Of a stretch of 64,000 nt of DNA, positions 50,560 to 59,287 are shown piece after piece. Below the pieces are notes generated by a model. The model searched no databases. It was not told where the DNA came from and saw only the letters and a program-made list of their open reading frames with translations. A program made the position numbers and the translations under genes. The stretch covers positions 248,001-312,000 of the forward strand of contig NZ_FOBF01000002.1 of assembly GCF_900109355.1 (NCBI RefSeq). Reading direction: 5' to 3'. Origin of the DNA: Nonomuraea pusilla. Lineage in GTDB: Bacteria > Actinomycetota > Actinomycetes > Streptosporangiales > Streptosporangiaceae. Each line of letters begins with the position of its first letter. Position 1 is the first letter of the stretch.

Positions 50560-50822
50560 AGGCTTACCTTTCACTGCAGAAGTCAGCCATGAGAGCCAAA
50601 TGCCCGTATCTGAATGGCTCCTCCCTGCGATCAGGACGTAACAGTGAACATAGGGATAACGATCGCACAGAGGTACCATTCGCCATACACCCTGGTCATG
50701 CCGTTCCCTCATGGCGGCGTCCCGTCCCTTGTGGCGGCGTTCCGGCCGGGCGGTGACCATCGCCATCCGTACCCGGCCGAACGGCCCTTTCCCGGCGCCC
50801 CCGCCCGCTGTTGAGTGAAGAC
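50560..50822. other. Divergent intergenic region with a possible PHO-box half site
   Basis: No gene. On the minus strand GTTCACTGTTACG (50637-50649) resembles one unit of the actinomycete PHO box (GTTCACC repeats). TTGAGT at 50811-50816, 6 nt before the ATG at 50823, may be the -10 of a leaderless CPBP transcript. Confidence 0.3.
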
Positions 50823-51716
50823 ATGAGTGATCACGACGGCCCCGCACCGGCCCGCGGCGTGCGCGCGTGGGTGCGGCGCCGGCCCGTCACCTCGTTCTTC
50901 GCGCTGGCCTACGCGTTCTCGTGGAGCTGGTGGTGGGGCGTCGCGGCGACCGGCGGCCTCGTCAGGCCGGGCGTGGCGTGGCCGACGCACCTGCCGGGAC
51001 TGCTCGGCCCGGCGCTCGCCGCGGTCGCCGTCACCGCCGCCGTGGACGGCCGCCGCGGCGTGTCCGCGCTGCTGCGCCGGGTGCCCCGCCTCGGCGGCGC
51101 GCGGGGCGCCGCCCTGGCGCTCAGCCCCCTCGCGCTGCTGGCCGTCGCCGTCGTGGCCGCCCGCGTCGTGGACGGCCGCTGGCCCGTCTGGACCGGCCTG
51201 ACCGCGATCAGCGGGCTGCCCCGCGACGTCCTGCCGATGCTGGCCGGGCTCGTGCTGGTCAACGGCGTCGGCGAGGAGACCGGCTGGCGAGGCTTCGCGC
51301 AGGAACGCCTGCAGGACCGCCACGGACCGCTGCGCGCCGCCCTGCTCGTGACGGCCGGGTGGTGCGTGTGGCACCTGCCGCTGTTCGTCATCGTGACGAG
51401 CTACCGGGGCTTCCCGCCGGCCGCCGTCCCCGCGTTCGTCCTCGGCATGGCGGCGGGCGCCGTCGTCCTGGCCTGCTGCTACAACACGGCCATGGGCGGC
51501 ATCGGGGCGGCCGCCGTCTGGCACGCCGCCTACAACCTCGCCTCCGCCTCGGCGATGGCCGAGGGGACGATCGCCGCCGTCACCACCACGCTGGTCATGG
51601 TGTGGGCGGCCGCGCTGCTCGTCCTCGCCCGGCGCGACCGCCGCCGGGGGCGGCCCTCGCCGCTGTGGGGAGGCCGCCGCCCGCCGGCGGCGGTCGCGAC
51701 CGCCGTCAGCCCGTGA
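50823..51716 (+). CDS. CPBP-family intramembrane metalloprotease
   Basis: 297 residues with about seven membrane helices. The CPBP (Rce1-like, ABI) motifs are present: EETGWRG (motif 1), WHLPLF with the second His site, and WHAAYN (motif 3). A short N-terminus precedes the first helix. The start is the ATG at 50823, probably leaderless. Its last 11 bp overlap the end of the convergent pstS gene. Substrate unknown; such proteases process membrane proteins or peptides. Confidence 0.88.
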   Translation: MSDHDGPAPARGVRAWVRRRPVTSFFALAYAFSWSWWWGVAATGGLVRPGVAWPTHLPGLLGPALAAVAVTAAVDGRRGVSALLRRVPRLGGARGAALALSPLALLAVAVVAARVVDGRWPVWTGLTAISGLPRDVLPMLAGLVLVNGVGEETGWRGFAQERLQDRHGPLRAALLVTAGWCVWHLPLFVIVTSYRGFPPAAVPAFVLGMAAGAVVLACCYNTAMGGIGAAAVWHAAYNLASASAMAEGTIAAVTTTLVMVWAAALLVLARRDRRRGRPSPLWGGRRPPAAVATAVSP

Positions 51717-52776
51717 CGCCGAGCCGGGCGCGTACCCGGGTGAGCAGGTCCTGCGGGAGCGGCGCGTAGCCGCACAGGGCCAGGTAGGACTGGCCGGCGT
51801 CGCTCGCGGTGTAGTCCAGGAAGGCCCGCGCCGGCGCGCCCGCGCGGCCGGAGCAGAAGATCTCGTAGGTGATCAGGACGAGTGGGTAGGCGCCCCTGGT
51901 CCTGGCCCGCTGGTCCATGGTGACGACCAGGCCGCCGCGGTAGCCCGAGACGCGGGCGCCGTCCAGCGCCCTGCCCGCGCTCTCGGGGGAGAGCGCGACG
52001 AACTCGCCCGCCGGGTTGCGCAGGCTGGCGGTGCGCAGGCGGGCGTCGCCGGCGAAACCGTACTCCATGTAGCCGATGGAGCCCTCGGTCTGCGCGACGG
52101 CGGCGGCGATGCCGCCCGACCCCTTCACGCCCGCCCCGGAGCCGGTCCACCGGCTCGACGGCCGGTACGGCCAGCCGCCCGCCGCCCTCAGGTAGGAGGT
52201 GAGGTTGTGGCTGGTGCCGGAGTCGTCGGAGCGGTGGAAGTGCCGGATAGGCCGGTGCGGCAGGAGGACGCCGGGGTTCTCGGCGGCGATCTGCGGGGCG
52301 TCCCAGCGGGTGACGCGCCCGCTGAAGATGCCGGTGAGCGTGGCGGGCGAGAGCCGCAGCCGCGGGACGGACGGCAGGTTGTAGGCGAGCGCCACCGGCC
52401 CGATCACCATGGGCAGGTTCACGGCCCGGCCGCGGCAGCGCCGGTCGGCCAGCGCCTGCTGGTGCGGGTCCATCACGACGTCCGACCCGGCGAAGGCGGT
52501 GCCGCCCGCGACGAACTCGGCGATGCCCGCCCCCGACGCGGTGGGACGGTAGTCCACCCGAAGCTCCGGATGGACGCGACGGAACTCGGCGCGCCAGGCG
52601 TCCATCGCGCCCTGCTGCGCGCTGGACCCGGACCCGGAGACGGTGGCGGTGACCGGGGGGGCCTGCGGCGTCTGCTCGTGGGTCAGCAGCGCGGTCGCGG
52701 TGAGGCCGGCGGCGGAGGCCGCCACGGTGAGGGCGGCGAGCAGGCCCGGCCAGGTGGTCAATGTGGGCTTGGCCAT
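51706..52776 (-). CDS. pstS: PstS-like phosphate-binding protein
   Basis: 356 residues from the ATG at 52776. One N-terminal hydrophobic segment (signal or anchor; no lipobox Cys), then the PstS fold: VSGSGSSAQQGAMDAW, YRPTASGAGIAEF, FAGSDVVMDP, HRSDDSGTSHNLTSYL and GSIGYMEYGFA, the typical phosphate-contacting loops. No pstCAB follows in the window, so it is a stand-alone copy. Upstream, a GTTCACG unit (about 52810) may be part of a PHO box. Its 3' end overlaps the convergent CPBP gene. Confidence 0.88.
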   Translation of the reverse strand: MAKPTLTTWPGLLAALTVAASAAGLTATALLTHEQTPQAPPVTATVSGSGSSAQQGAMDAWRAEFRRVHPELRVDYRPTASGAGIAEFVAGGTAFAGSDVVMDPHQQALADRRCRGRAVNLPMVIGPVALAYNLPSVPRLRLSPATLTGIFSGRVTRWDAPQIAAENPGVLLPHRPIRHFHRSDDSGTSHNLTSYLRAAGGWPYRPSSRWTGSGAGVKGSGGIAAAVAQTEGSIGYMEYGFAGDARLRTASLRNPAGEFVALSPESAGRALDGARVSGYRGGLVVTMDQRARTRGAYPLVLITYEIFCSGRAGAPARAFLDYTASDAGQSYLALCGYAPLPQDLLTRVRARLGVTG

Positions 52777-52922
52777 TGCTGTCAGATTATGAGAAGTATG
52801 TATCAGGGGCGTGAACCGCAGGCCAAACGTGCGCCGCGAAACCCCCATGGCTTCGCCAAGGCGGCGGCCGGCCGGTGTGTTCCGTGGACGGGCGTCCGGT
52901 GTGGCGCCGCCCCGTCCTGGTG

Positions 52923-53450
52923 ATGACGAACAGGGTGGCCAGGCCGAACCGTGAACCTCCGGCGCCGTCCGCCGGCACCGCCGCCCACCGCGACTACACC
53001 GGCGCGGTGTACGGGTCGATGCTCGCCGCCTCCGTGGTGGCGGGAGCGGGGGCGCTCGACGGCCACCCCCGGCTGGAGATGATCCTCCTGCTGCTGGGCA
53101 CCGGACTGGTGTTCTGGGGGGCGCACGTGCACGCGCGGCTGTTCGGCACCCGTCTGGGCAGGCGGGCCAGCGGCCTGGCCCAGGTGCGCAGGGCCTGCGC
53201 GGAGGAGTGGCCCATCGTGAAGGCGGCCGTCCCGCCCGCGGCGGCCGTGGCCGTCGGCCCCGTGTTCCGTCTCGACCTGGACGGCTCCCTGTGGCTGGCG
53301 CTCGCCGTCGCGCTGGCGGGGCAGGTCGGCTGGGCGGCGACGGCGGCTCGGCGAAGCGGCGCCTCCTGGGCGATGGTGGCGGTCACCGGCGCCGTCAACC
53401 TGCTGCTCGGCCTGCTCATCGTGACCCTCAAGGCCGCTCTCCACCACTGA
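52923..53450 (+). CDS. Integral membrane protein of unknown function
   Basis: 175 residues with four predicted membrane helices (AVYGSMLAASVVAGAGAL; MILLLLGTGLVFWGAHVHAR; LALAVALAGQVGWAATAA; AMVAVTGAVNLLLGLLIV). No recognised family. The ATG at 52923 lacks a strong SD; a GTG at 52875 is a possible alternative start. It diverges from pstS. Confidence 0.65.
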   Translation: MTNRVARPNREPPAPSAGTAAHRDYTGAVYGSMLAASVVAGAGALDGHPRLEMILLLLGTGLVFWGAHVHARLFGTRLGRRASGLAQVRRACAEEWPIVKAAVPPAAAVAVGPVFRLDLDGSLWLALAVALAGQVGWAATAARRSGASWAMVAVTGAVNLLLGLLIVTLKAALHH

Positions 53451-53454
53451 CGCT

Positions 53455-53483
53455 AAGAATCTACAAAGTAAAGGCGCTGGGCC
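53455..53483. repeat. 29-bp intergenic repeat, copy 1
   Basis: Matches 61589-61617 at 25 of 29 positions; both contain TCTACA-WW-GTAAAGGCG and end in GGGCCGG, and both begin within a few bases of a plus-strand stop codon. The core is nearly palindromic (TACA..TGTA in copy 2). Confidence 0.65.
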
Positions 53484-53550
53484 GGTTCACCACCCCGCCC
53501 GACCGGTAGCGGATCGGTATGGCGGCGATTGAGAACGAGACGGGGTCGGG

Positions 53551-53593
53551 TGCGTACCTCCGGGCGGCAGGTTCCGCATTCCGGAGGTACGCA
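53551..53593 (+). promoter_or_regulatory. Hairpin burying the ribosome binding site of the protease gene
   Basis: TGCGTACCTCCGG (53551-53563) pairs perfectly with CCGGAGGTACGCA (53581-53593), a 13-bp stem that contains the SD GGAGG (53583-53587) and ends on the A of the ATG. GCGG/CCGC (53564-53567, 53574-53577) adds four inner pairs around a CAGGTT loop. As RNA it should block ribosome entry unless opened. Confidence 0.75.
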
Positions 53594-54798
53594 TGCACCG
53601 CAGAGCCGTCCTGTTGTCCGCCGTCGCGCTCGCCGCGTCCGGCGCCCTCGCTCCCGCCGTCACGGCCCGCGCCGACAGCGCGAGCAGCGCGAACAGCGTG
53701 AGCAGTGCCGATCCCGGCCCGTTCGGGTGGTCGGCCACCGACTCCTGGTCCGAGCGCAGGGACGTCCAGCAGTACTGGACGCCGCGGCGCATGCTCGCCG
53801 CGCAACCGCTGGCCGCCCCCGCGCCGCGGCGCGACACCCGGTCGGACGGCGCCACCCGCGGCACCCCGTGGGCCGTACGCGGCGCCTCCCTCACCACCAC
53901 CTCGACGACGACGCAGGGCCGCCCGTGGGCGGTGGCCGGGGTGTCCGGAACGACGCCTCCGGGCGGCACGGACTCGCGCGGGACAGGCACGGGCACAGGC
54001 ACGGGCACAGGTATGGGCACGGGAACGGGTGGTCAGGGCACGGGTCAGGGCACAGGCAGCCGGCAGGGTTCCGGGAACGGGAACGGGAACCTGCGGGCGC
54101 GGGTGCCCAACAGCCCCGGCGCCCGCTGGGTCGACGGCGGCGGCGTCGTACGCACCGTCGGCCGCGTCTTCTTCACCACCGCGCAGGGCCGCAACGCCTC
54201 CTGCTCCGGCACCGCCGTCACCAGCGCCAACCAGAGCGTCGTCATGACCGCCGGCCACTGCGTCAAGCTGAACGGCGCCGCGCACCGCAACTGGGTGTTC
54301 GTGCCGGGGTTCGACAACGGCCGCCGCCCGTTCGGGACGTGGGTGGCCACCCGCCTGCTCACCACGCAGCAGTGGAACGCCCGGGAGGACATCAACTTCG
54401 ACGTCGCCGCCGCCGTGGTCGCGCCGCTGCAGGGCCGGACCCTGACCGGTGTCGTCGGCGGGCAGGGCGTGGCGTTCAACCAGCCCAGGGGCCGGCAGAC
54501 GTACGCGTTCGGCTTCCCGGCGGCCGACCCGTTCGACGGCTCGAAGCTGATCTTCTGCAGCGGCCGGACGTTCGACGACACCGTGATGACCGGCGACCAG
54601 GGCCTGCGCTGCAGCATGACCGGCGGGTCGAGCGGCGGCCCCTGGTTCCTCGGCTTCGACGAGTCCACCGGGCTCGGCTGGCTGAACTCCGTCAACAGCT
54701 TCACCTACAACTTCGCCCCGAACTTCATGTTCGGCCCGTTCTTCGGCGACGAGGCGATGGCGGTCTACCAGGCCGCCCAGAACACGAACGCCCTGTGA
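53593..54798 (+). CDS. Secreted trypsin-like serine protease with Gly/Thr linker
   Basis: 401 residues. Sec signal (RRAVLLSAVALAASGALAPA, cleavage near ARA-DS), a pro-region of about 100 residues, a low-complexity Gly/Thr/Ser/Asn linker (129-166) from short tandem DNA repeats at about 53985-54090, then the protease: H222 in MTAGHC, D270 in NFDVAAAVV and S347 in GGSSGGP. Two Cys pairs (C204/C223, C322/C340) fit the fold. Glutamyl-endopeptidase-like trypsin-fold enzymes have this layout. The SD lies in a hairpin (53551-53593), so translation is probably controlled. Confidence 0.9.
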   Translation: MHRRAVLLSAVALAASGALAPAVTARADSASSANSVSSADPGPFGWSATDSWSERRDVQQYWTPRRMLAAQPLAAPAPRRDTRSDGATRGTPWAVRGASLTTTSTTTQGRPWAVAGVSGTTPPGGTDSRGTGTGTGTGTGMGTGTGGQGTGQGTGSRQGSGNGNGNLRARVPNSPGARWVDGGGVVRTVGRVFFTTAQGRNASCSGTAVTSANQSVVMTAGHCVKLNGAAHRNWVFVPGFDNGRRPFGTWVATRLLTTQQWNAREDINFDVAAAVVAPLQGRTLTGVVGGQGVAFNQPRGRQTYAFGFPAADPFDGSKLIFCSGRTFDDTVMTGDQGLRCSMTGGSSGGPWFLGFDESTGLGWLNSVNSFTYNFAPNFMFGPFFGDEAMAVYQAAQNTNAL

Positions 54799-54881
54799 CG
54801 CCGCGCCAGGCCGCCGGCGGCGCCCCGGGTGACCCGGCTCCGGGTGACCCTGCCACCGGGAACCGGCGGAGCCGCGCGCAT

Positions 54882-54900
54882 CTCACCCCTGGCGGGTGAG
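54882..54900 (+). terminator. Terminator after the protease gene
   Basis: Perfect 7-bp stem CTCACCC/GGGTGAG with a CTGGC loop, 83 bp after the protease stop and before the next SD. The stretch before it has two CCGGGTGACC direct repeats. Confidence 0.55.
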
Positions 54901-54994
54901 GCCACGGGCGGACCGGCGCGCGCACAGTGGGATGAGGAGGGTCCCCGCGCCAGGCACCGGGAGTCCGGGGGCCGGGCGGGAAGCGGAGGTCATC

Positions 54995-55432
54995 GTGAAC
55001 GTGCTGGCCCAAGCGAACGAGTATCCGATCCTGAGCGTCTTCCTCACGATGCTCTGGTTCTTCCTGTGGGTGATGTGGCTGATGCTCCTGTTCTGGGTCT
55101 TCGCCGACATCTTCCGCGACGACACGCTGGGCGGCTGGGCCAAGGCGGGCTGGTCGGTGTTCGTGATCATCCTGCCCTTCCTGGGCGTCTTCGTCTACCT
55201 CGTCGCGCGCGGGCGCGGCATGGGAGAGCGCCAGGCGGCCTTGGCCCAGCGCAAGGAGGAGGCGTTCCGCGCGTACGTGCAGCAGGCGGCGGCCGAAGGC
55301 CGCACCGGGGGCGGCGCGGCGGGCCCCGGCGCGGGTGCCGACGAGCTCACGAAACTGGCGAGCCTGCGCGACCACGGCGACCTCACCGAGGAGGAGTACC
55401 AGCGGGCCAAGGCGAAGGTCCTGGCAGCCTGA
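54995..55432 (+). CDS. PLDc_N/SHOCT-domain membrane protein
   Basis: 145 residues from a GTG with GGAGG 5 nt upstream. Two membrane helices (FLTMLWFFLWVMWLMLLFWV and WSVFVIILPFLGVFVYLVAR) form a PLDc_N-like hairpin. They are followed by a charged Gln/Ala-rich helix and a C-terminal SHOCT motif (LTKLASLRDHGDLTEEEYQR then AKAKVLA). Common in actinomycetes, function unknown; SHOCT often mediates oligomer contacts. Confidence 0.85.
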   Translation: MNVLAQANEYPILSVFLTMLWFFLWVMWLMLLFWVFADIFRDDTLGGWAKAGWSVFVIILPFLGVFVYLVARGRGMGERQAALAQRKEEAFRAYVQQAAAEGRTGGGAAGPGAGADELTKLASLRDHGDLTEEEYQRAKAKVLAA

Positions 55433-55442
55433 CCCCCGGCCC

Positions 55443-55481
55443 CGCCTCCCGGGCGGCGTGAGCCGGCAGGAGGGGGAGGCG
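55443..55481. terminator. Bidirectional terminator between convergent genes
   Basis: CGCCTCCC (55443-55450) pairs with GGGAGGCG (55474-55481), 10 bp after the SHOCT gene and abutting the stop of the LuxR gene. The loop of 23 nt is long, so strength is uncertain. Confidence 0.5.
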
Positions 55482-56864
55482 TCACAGCAGCTTCAGCCGC
55501 CGGGCCCGGCGCACCGCCTCGCCGCGGCGGCTGGCGCACAGCTTCCTGTTGATGCTCTTCAGGTGGGTCTTGACGGTGTTGACCGACAGGAAGAGGTCCG
55601 CGGCGATCTCCTCGGTGGACATCAGTTCGGCGACCCGCTCCAGGACGTCGTGCTCGCGCTCGCTCAACGGCTCCACCACCGTGACGCGGCCCTCCCGCCC
55701 GTCCCGGTCCCCGCCCGAGGCCGGCGGGGACGGGCCCGGGGACCTCTCGCGCAGCCACTCCCGCGCCCGGCGGCACAGCTCCTCCTCCAGCCCGGGATGC
55801 CGCTCCCGCAGCCGGGCCCGCAGCACTCCGGAGAACAGCGGAGCGCACCGGTACCATGAGCGGCCCGCGGCCTCGACGAACGCGTTCGCCCGCCGCAGCC
55901 CGCCCAGGATCGGCGCGGCGTCGTCGCGGCCGGTGAGCGCGTCGGCCAGCGCGGGGTGGATCCGCCGCAGGACGCTGGTGCGCAGCAGCAGGTCCTGGAC
56001 CGGCGCCGGCTGGACGTCCAGCACCTCCGCCAGCAGGAAGTCCGCGACTGCCGCGTGGCCAGCCTCGACGTCGTCCAGGACGGCGGCGGGATCGGCGGCC
56101 CGCGTCGCGGCCAGCGCCCACAGCCGCAGCCCCGCCGCCCACCCCTCCGTACGCGAGGTCAGGACGCGGGCCTGCTCCACGGTCGGGGGGAGGCCGTGGC
56201 GGGCCAGCAGGGCGGCCGTCTCCGCTGCCTGAAAGGCCAGGTCGCGGCCGGTGACCTCGGCGAGCTCCCCGGCGGCGCGATAGCGGTGCAGCGGCAGCCC
56301 CGGCGGCGTCCTCGACGTCAGGACCAGCTGCAGCCCTCCGCCCGCGTCGCGCAGCAGCGCGTGCAGTCCGGCGGCCGTCTGCGGGGACGCGACCCGGTCG
56401 AACGCGTCGATCACCAGCACCACCGGCTCCTCCCGCAGGGACAGGTACGCGGCCAGCCGGGACGCCGGCGCGCGGCCACGGGCGAGCGACGGACCGTCCA
56501 CGCCCTCGGGCGCCACGCCGTGGCGGCGCAGCGCCTCCAGCACGTACGTCCAGAAGACCTCGGGAGCGGCGTCGCGCGGCTGGGGCGACAGCCACGCGGT
56601 GGTCCCGCCGAGGACGCCGGTGGCGGCCCAGTCGGCGGCCAGCAGCGTCTTGCCCGCCCCCGCGGGGCCGGTGACCACGACGAGCGGGACGTCGCCGCGG
56701 GCGGCGAGCCTGCGCCGGCCCACGAACGTCGCAGGCAGGCGCGGAGGGGTGAGGCGGGCGGTGATGACGGGCTCGCCGCCCGGCAGCACCGGCACGCGGC
56801 TCCCGGCCCCTGCCGGGAATCCGGCCGGAGTCGGGTGGAGCCTGTCGGCTGGCGTGCTGTCCAT
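55482..56864 (-). CDS. MalT-like LuxR-family regulator with short middle region
   Basis: 460 residues from the ATG at 56864 (a GTG three codons earlier is possible; neither has a clear SD). STAND ATPase with Walker A GPAGAGKT (66-73), the MalT-type blocks WLSPQPRDAAPEVFWTYVLE and VVLVIDAFDRV, and the winged-helix part TEGWAAGLRLWALA. The long TPR sensor of MalT is almost absent before the C-terminal LuxR HTH (LSEREHDVLERVAELMSTEE, then SVNTVKTHLKSINRKL). It may respond to a protein partner rather than a sugar. Confidence 0.86.
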   Translation of the reverse strand: MDSTPADRLHPTPAGFPAGAGSRVPVLPGGEPVITARLTPPRLPATFVGRRRLAARGDVPLVVVTGPAGAGKTLLAADWAATGVLGGTTAWLSPQPRDAAPEVFWTYVLEALRRHGVAPEGVDGPSLARGRAPASRLAAYLSLREEPVVLVIDAFDRVASPQTAAGLHALLRDAGGGLQLVLTSRTPPGLPLHRYRAAGELAEVTGRDLAFQAAETAALLARHGLPPTVEQARVLTSRTEGWAAGLRLWALAATRAADPAAVLDDVEAGHAAVADFLLAEVLDVQPAPVQDLLLRTSVLRRIHPALADALTGRDDAAPILGGLRRANAFVEAAGRSWYRCAPLFSGVLRARLRERHPGLEEELCRRAREWLRERSPGPSPPASGGDRDGREGRVTVVEPLSEREHDVLERVAELMSTEEIAADLFLSVNTVKTHLKSINRKLCASRRGEAVRRARRLKLL

Positions 56865-57025
56865 GCTGTTCACGGCGGCGGCACGCCCCGGTGGCGGGGG
56901 CCGCGCCGCCCGTACCTCCATCCTGACCGGCGCGGACCTGCGACGACAAGGGGCCGGCGGCCGGCCGGTCCGTTGCGGCACCTGGCGGAGGGGGAGGCGG
57001 CCGGGTCTGCATAAACTTGTCCAAC

Positions 57026-58456
57026 GTGACTTCCAAGCCGCGTATCCCCGATGTCCTGGCCGCCCGTTACGCCTCGCCGGAGCTGGCCCGCCTGTGGTCC
57101 CCCGAGCACAAGGTGATCGCCGAGCGGCGGCTGTGGCTGGCGGTGCTGCGGGCGCAGGCCGAGCTGGGCGTCGCGGTGCCCGAAGGCGCGGTCGCCGACT
57201 ACGAGAAGGTCGTCGAGCAGGTCGACCTCGGCTCCATCGCCGACCGGGAGCGGGTGACACGCCACGACGTCAAGGCGCGCATCGAGGAGTTCAACGCGCT
57301 GGCCGGGCACGAGCAGGTCCACAAGGGCATGACCTCGCGCGACCTCACCGAGAACGTCGAGCAGCTGCAGATCCGCGACAGCCTGCTAATGGTGCGCGAC
57401 CGGGTGGTGGCGCTGCTGGCGCGCCTGGCCGCGCTGGCCGCCGAGCACGAGGCCACGGTCATGGCGGGCCGCTCGCACAACGTCGCCGCGCAGGCCACCA
57501 CGCTGGGCAAGCGGTTCGCGTCGGCGGCCGACGAGCTGCTGGTGGCGTACCGGCGGCTGGAGGAGCTGATCTCCCGCTACCCGCTGCGCGGCATCAAGGG
57601 CCCGGTCGGCACCGCGCAGGACATGCTCGACCTGCTGGGCGGCGACCGCGGCAAGCTGGCCGAGCTGGAGGAGCGGGTGGCGGCCCACCTGGGGTTCGAG
57701 CGGCGCTTCACCAGCGTCGGCCAGGTCTACCCGCGCTCGCTCGACTTCGAGGTGGTCACCGCGCTGGTGCAGCTGGCGGCGGCGCCGTCGTCGCTGGCCA
57801 AGACGATCCGGCTGATGGCCGGGCACGAGCTGGTCACCGAGGGCTTCAAGGAGGGCCAGGTCGGCTCGTCGGCGATGCCGCACAAGATGAACACCCGCTC
57901 CTGCGAGCGCGTGAACGGCCTGACCGTCGTGCTGCGCGGCTACGCCTCGATGGTGGGCGAGCTGGCGGGCGACGAGTGGAACGAGGGCGACGTGTCGTGC
58001 TCGGTGGTGCGCCGGGTGGCGCTGCCCGACGCGTTCTTCGCCTTCGACGGCCTGGTGGAGACGATGCTGACGGTGCTGGACGAGTTCGGCGCCTTCCCCG
58101 CGGTCGTCTCCGCCGAGCTCGACCGCTACCTGCCGTTCCTGGCGACGACCAAGATGCTGATGGCGGCGGTGCGCGCCGGGGTGGGCCGGGAGCAGGCGCA
58201 CGAACTGATCAAGGAGCACGCGGTGGCGTCGGCGCTGGCGATGCGCTCGCGTGGCGCCGCCAACGAGCTGCTCGACCGGCTCGCCGCCGACGAGCGGTTC
58301 CCGCTGGACCGCGCCGCGCTGGACGGGCTGCTGGCCGACCGCGTGTCGTTCACCGGCGCGGCGGCCGAGCAGGTGCGCGAGGTCGCGGCCCGGGTGGCCG
58401 AGGTGGTGCGGGAGCACCCGGAGGCGGCGGCGTACCGGCCCGGCGCGATCCTGTGA
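57026..58456 (+). CDS. purB: Adenylosuccinate lyase
   Basis: 476 residues from the GTG giving TSKPRIPDVLA, the start seen in actinomycete PurB (a TTG three codons upstream is possible). The fumarase/aspartase-superfamily signature GSSAMPHKMN is intact. The general-acid His falls in GMTSRDLTENV and AGRSHNVAAQATT regions. It makes fumarate from SAICAR and adenylosuccinate in purine synthesis, in the cytoplasm. Its stop overlaps the GNAT start (GTGA). It is the only clear housekeeping gene in the window. Confidence 0.96.
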   Translation: MTSKPRIPDVLAARYASPELARLWSPEHKVIAERRLWLAVLRAQAELGVAVPEGAVADYEKVVEQVDLGSIADRERVTRHDVKARIEEFNALAGHEQVHKGMTSRDLTENVEQLQIRDSLLMVRDRVVALLARLAALAAEHEATVMAGRSHNVAAQATTLGKRFASAADELLVAYRRLEELISRYPLRGIKGPVGTAQDMLDLLGGDRGKLAELEERVAAHLGFERRFTSVGQVYPRSLDFEVVTALVQLAAAPSSLAKTIRLMAGHELVTEGFKEGQVGSSAMPHKMNTRSCERVNGLTVVLRGYASMVGELAGDEWNEGDVSCSVVRRVALPDAFFAFDGLVETMLTVLDEFGAFPAVVSAELDRYLPFLATTKMLMAAVRAGVGREQAHELIKEHAVASALAMRSRGAANELLDRLAADERFPLDRAALDGLLADRVSFTGAAAEQVREVAARVAEVVREHPEAAAYRPGAIL

Positions 58457-59271
58457 CGGGAGGCCTCCTCACGTCGGGGCCGCGGGAGCTGCGCGACCTG
58501 GAGGAGGTGCGTGTGGCCTGCGGCGACGACGACCTGGTGATGTGGACGGCGCAGGACCTCCGCGGCGGCGCGCGGGCCTGGGCGATGGGCGACGCGGTCG
58601 TGGCCGCCTGCCCCGAGGTGTCGCGGCGTGACCGGGTGGCGGTGTGGGGCGGCGTGGCGTGCGCGGCCGTGCTGCTGCGGCACGCCCTGGCCGAGCTGGG
58701 GCCGCACTACCGGCCGTTCGGCGAGGCGGAGCTGGTGCGTGACGTCGTGGCCGAGGTGGAGGGGTTGGAGGTGGCCGGAGGGTTCTCCTGGATGACCCTG
58801 GACGGCCCGCCCGCCCGCGCCCTCGCCCTGGACGCCGCACCCGACGGCCAGGACGGCCCTGGCGGCCCTGCCGGCGCGTCCGGCGAGGCTGTCAGGTGGC
58901 TGGGGCCCGAGGCGCACGGCGAGGTGGCGGCGCTGCTGGCGGCCGGCGCGCCGGAGTCGTACGCCGTGCCGGGCGCCCCCGGGGTGCGCCGCTGGGCGGG
59001 CGTGCGCGCCGGCGGGACGCTCGCTGCGGTCGCGGCCGACGCCTGGTCGGCGCCCACGGTGGGCCTGCTGGCCGGCGTCGCCACCGCCGCGGCGCTGCGC
59101 GGCCGGGGACTGGCCGGGCGGGTGTGCCGGTGGGTGGCGGCGCGGCTGGTGGCCGAGCACGGCCGGGCGGCCCTGATGGTCGACGACGACAACCCGGCGG
59201 CGGTCGCCGTGTACGAGCGGATCGGTTTCCGCCGGCGCCGGGTGCTGGCGGCGTACGTACCGGGCACCTGA
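58453..59271 (+). CDS. Two-domain GNAT-family acetyltransferase coupled to purB
   Basis: 272 residues. The GTG overlaps the purB stop by 4 bases. Residues 1-135 are a degenerate domain of the kind that precedes some actinomycete GNATs (VWGGVACAAVLLRHALAELG). Residues ~145-272 are a full GNAT: VGLLAGVATAAALRGRGLAGRVC (acetyl-CoA loop RGRGLA) and DNPAAVAVYERIGFRRRR. Conserved coupling to purB would suggest a link to purine metabolism, but the substrate is unknown. Confidence 0.85.
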   Translation: MTGGLLTSGPRELRDLEEVRVACGDDDLVMWTAQDLRGGARAWAMGDAVVAACPEVSRRDRVAVWGGVACAAVLLRHALAELGPHYRPFGEAELVRDVVAEVEGLEVAGGFSWMTLDGPPARALALDAAPDGQDGPGGPAGASGEAVRWLGPEAHGEVAALLAAGAPESYAVPGAPGVRRWAGVRAGGTLAAVAADAWSAPTVGLLAGVATAAALRGRGLAGRVCRWVAARLVAEHGRAALMVDDDNPAAVAVYERIGFRRRRVLAAYVPGT

Positions 59272-59287
59272 CAGGGAGGCGCAGGGC

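Noticed and set aside
53985..54090. Short GC/GA tandem repeats considered as a CRISPR-like array
   Set aside because: No regular spacers; they encode the Gly/Thr linker of the protease.
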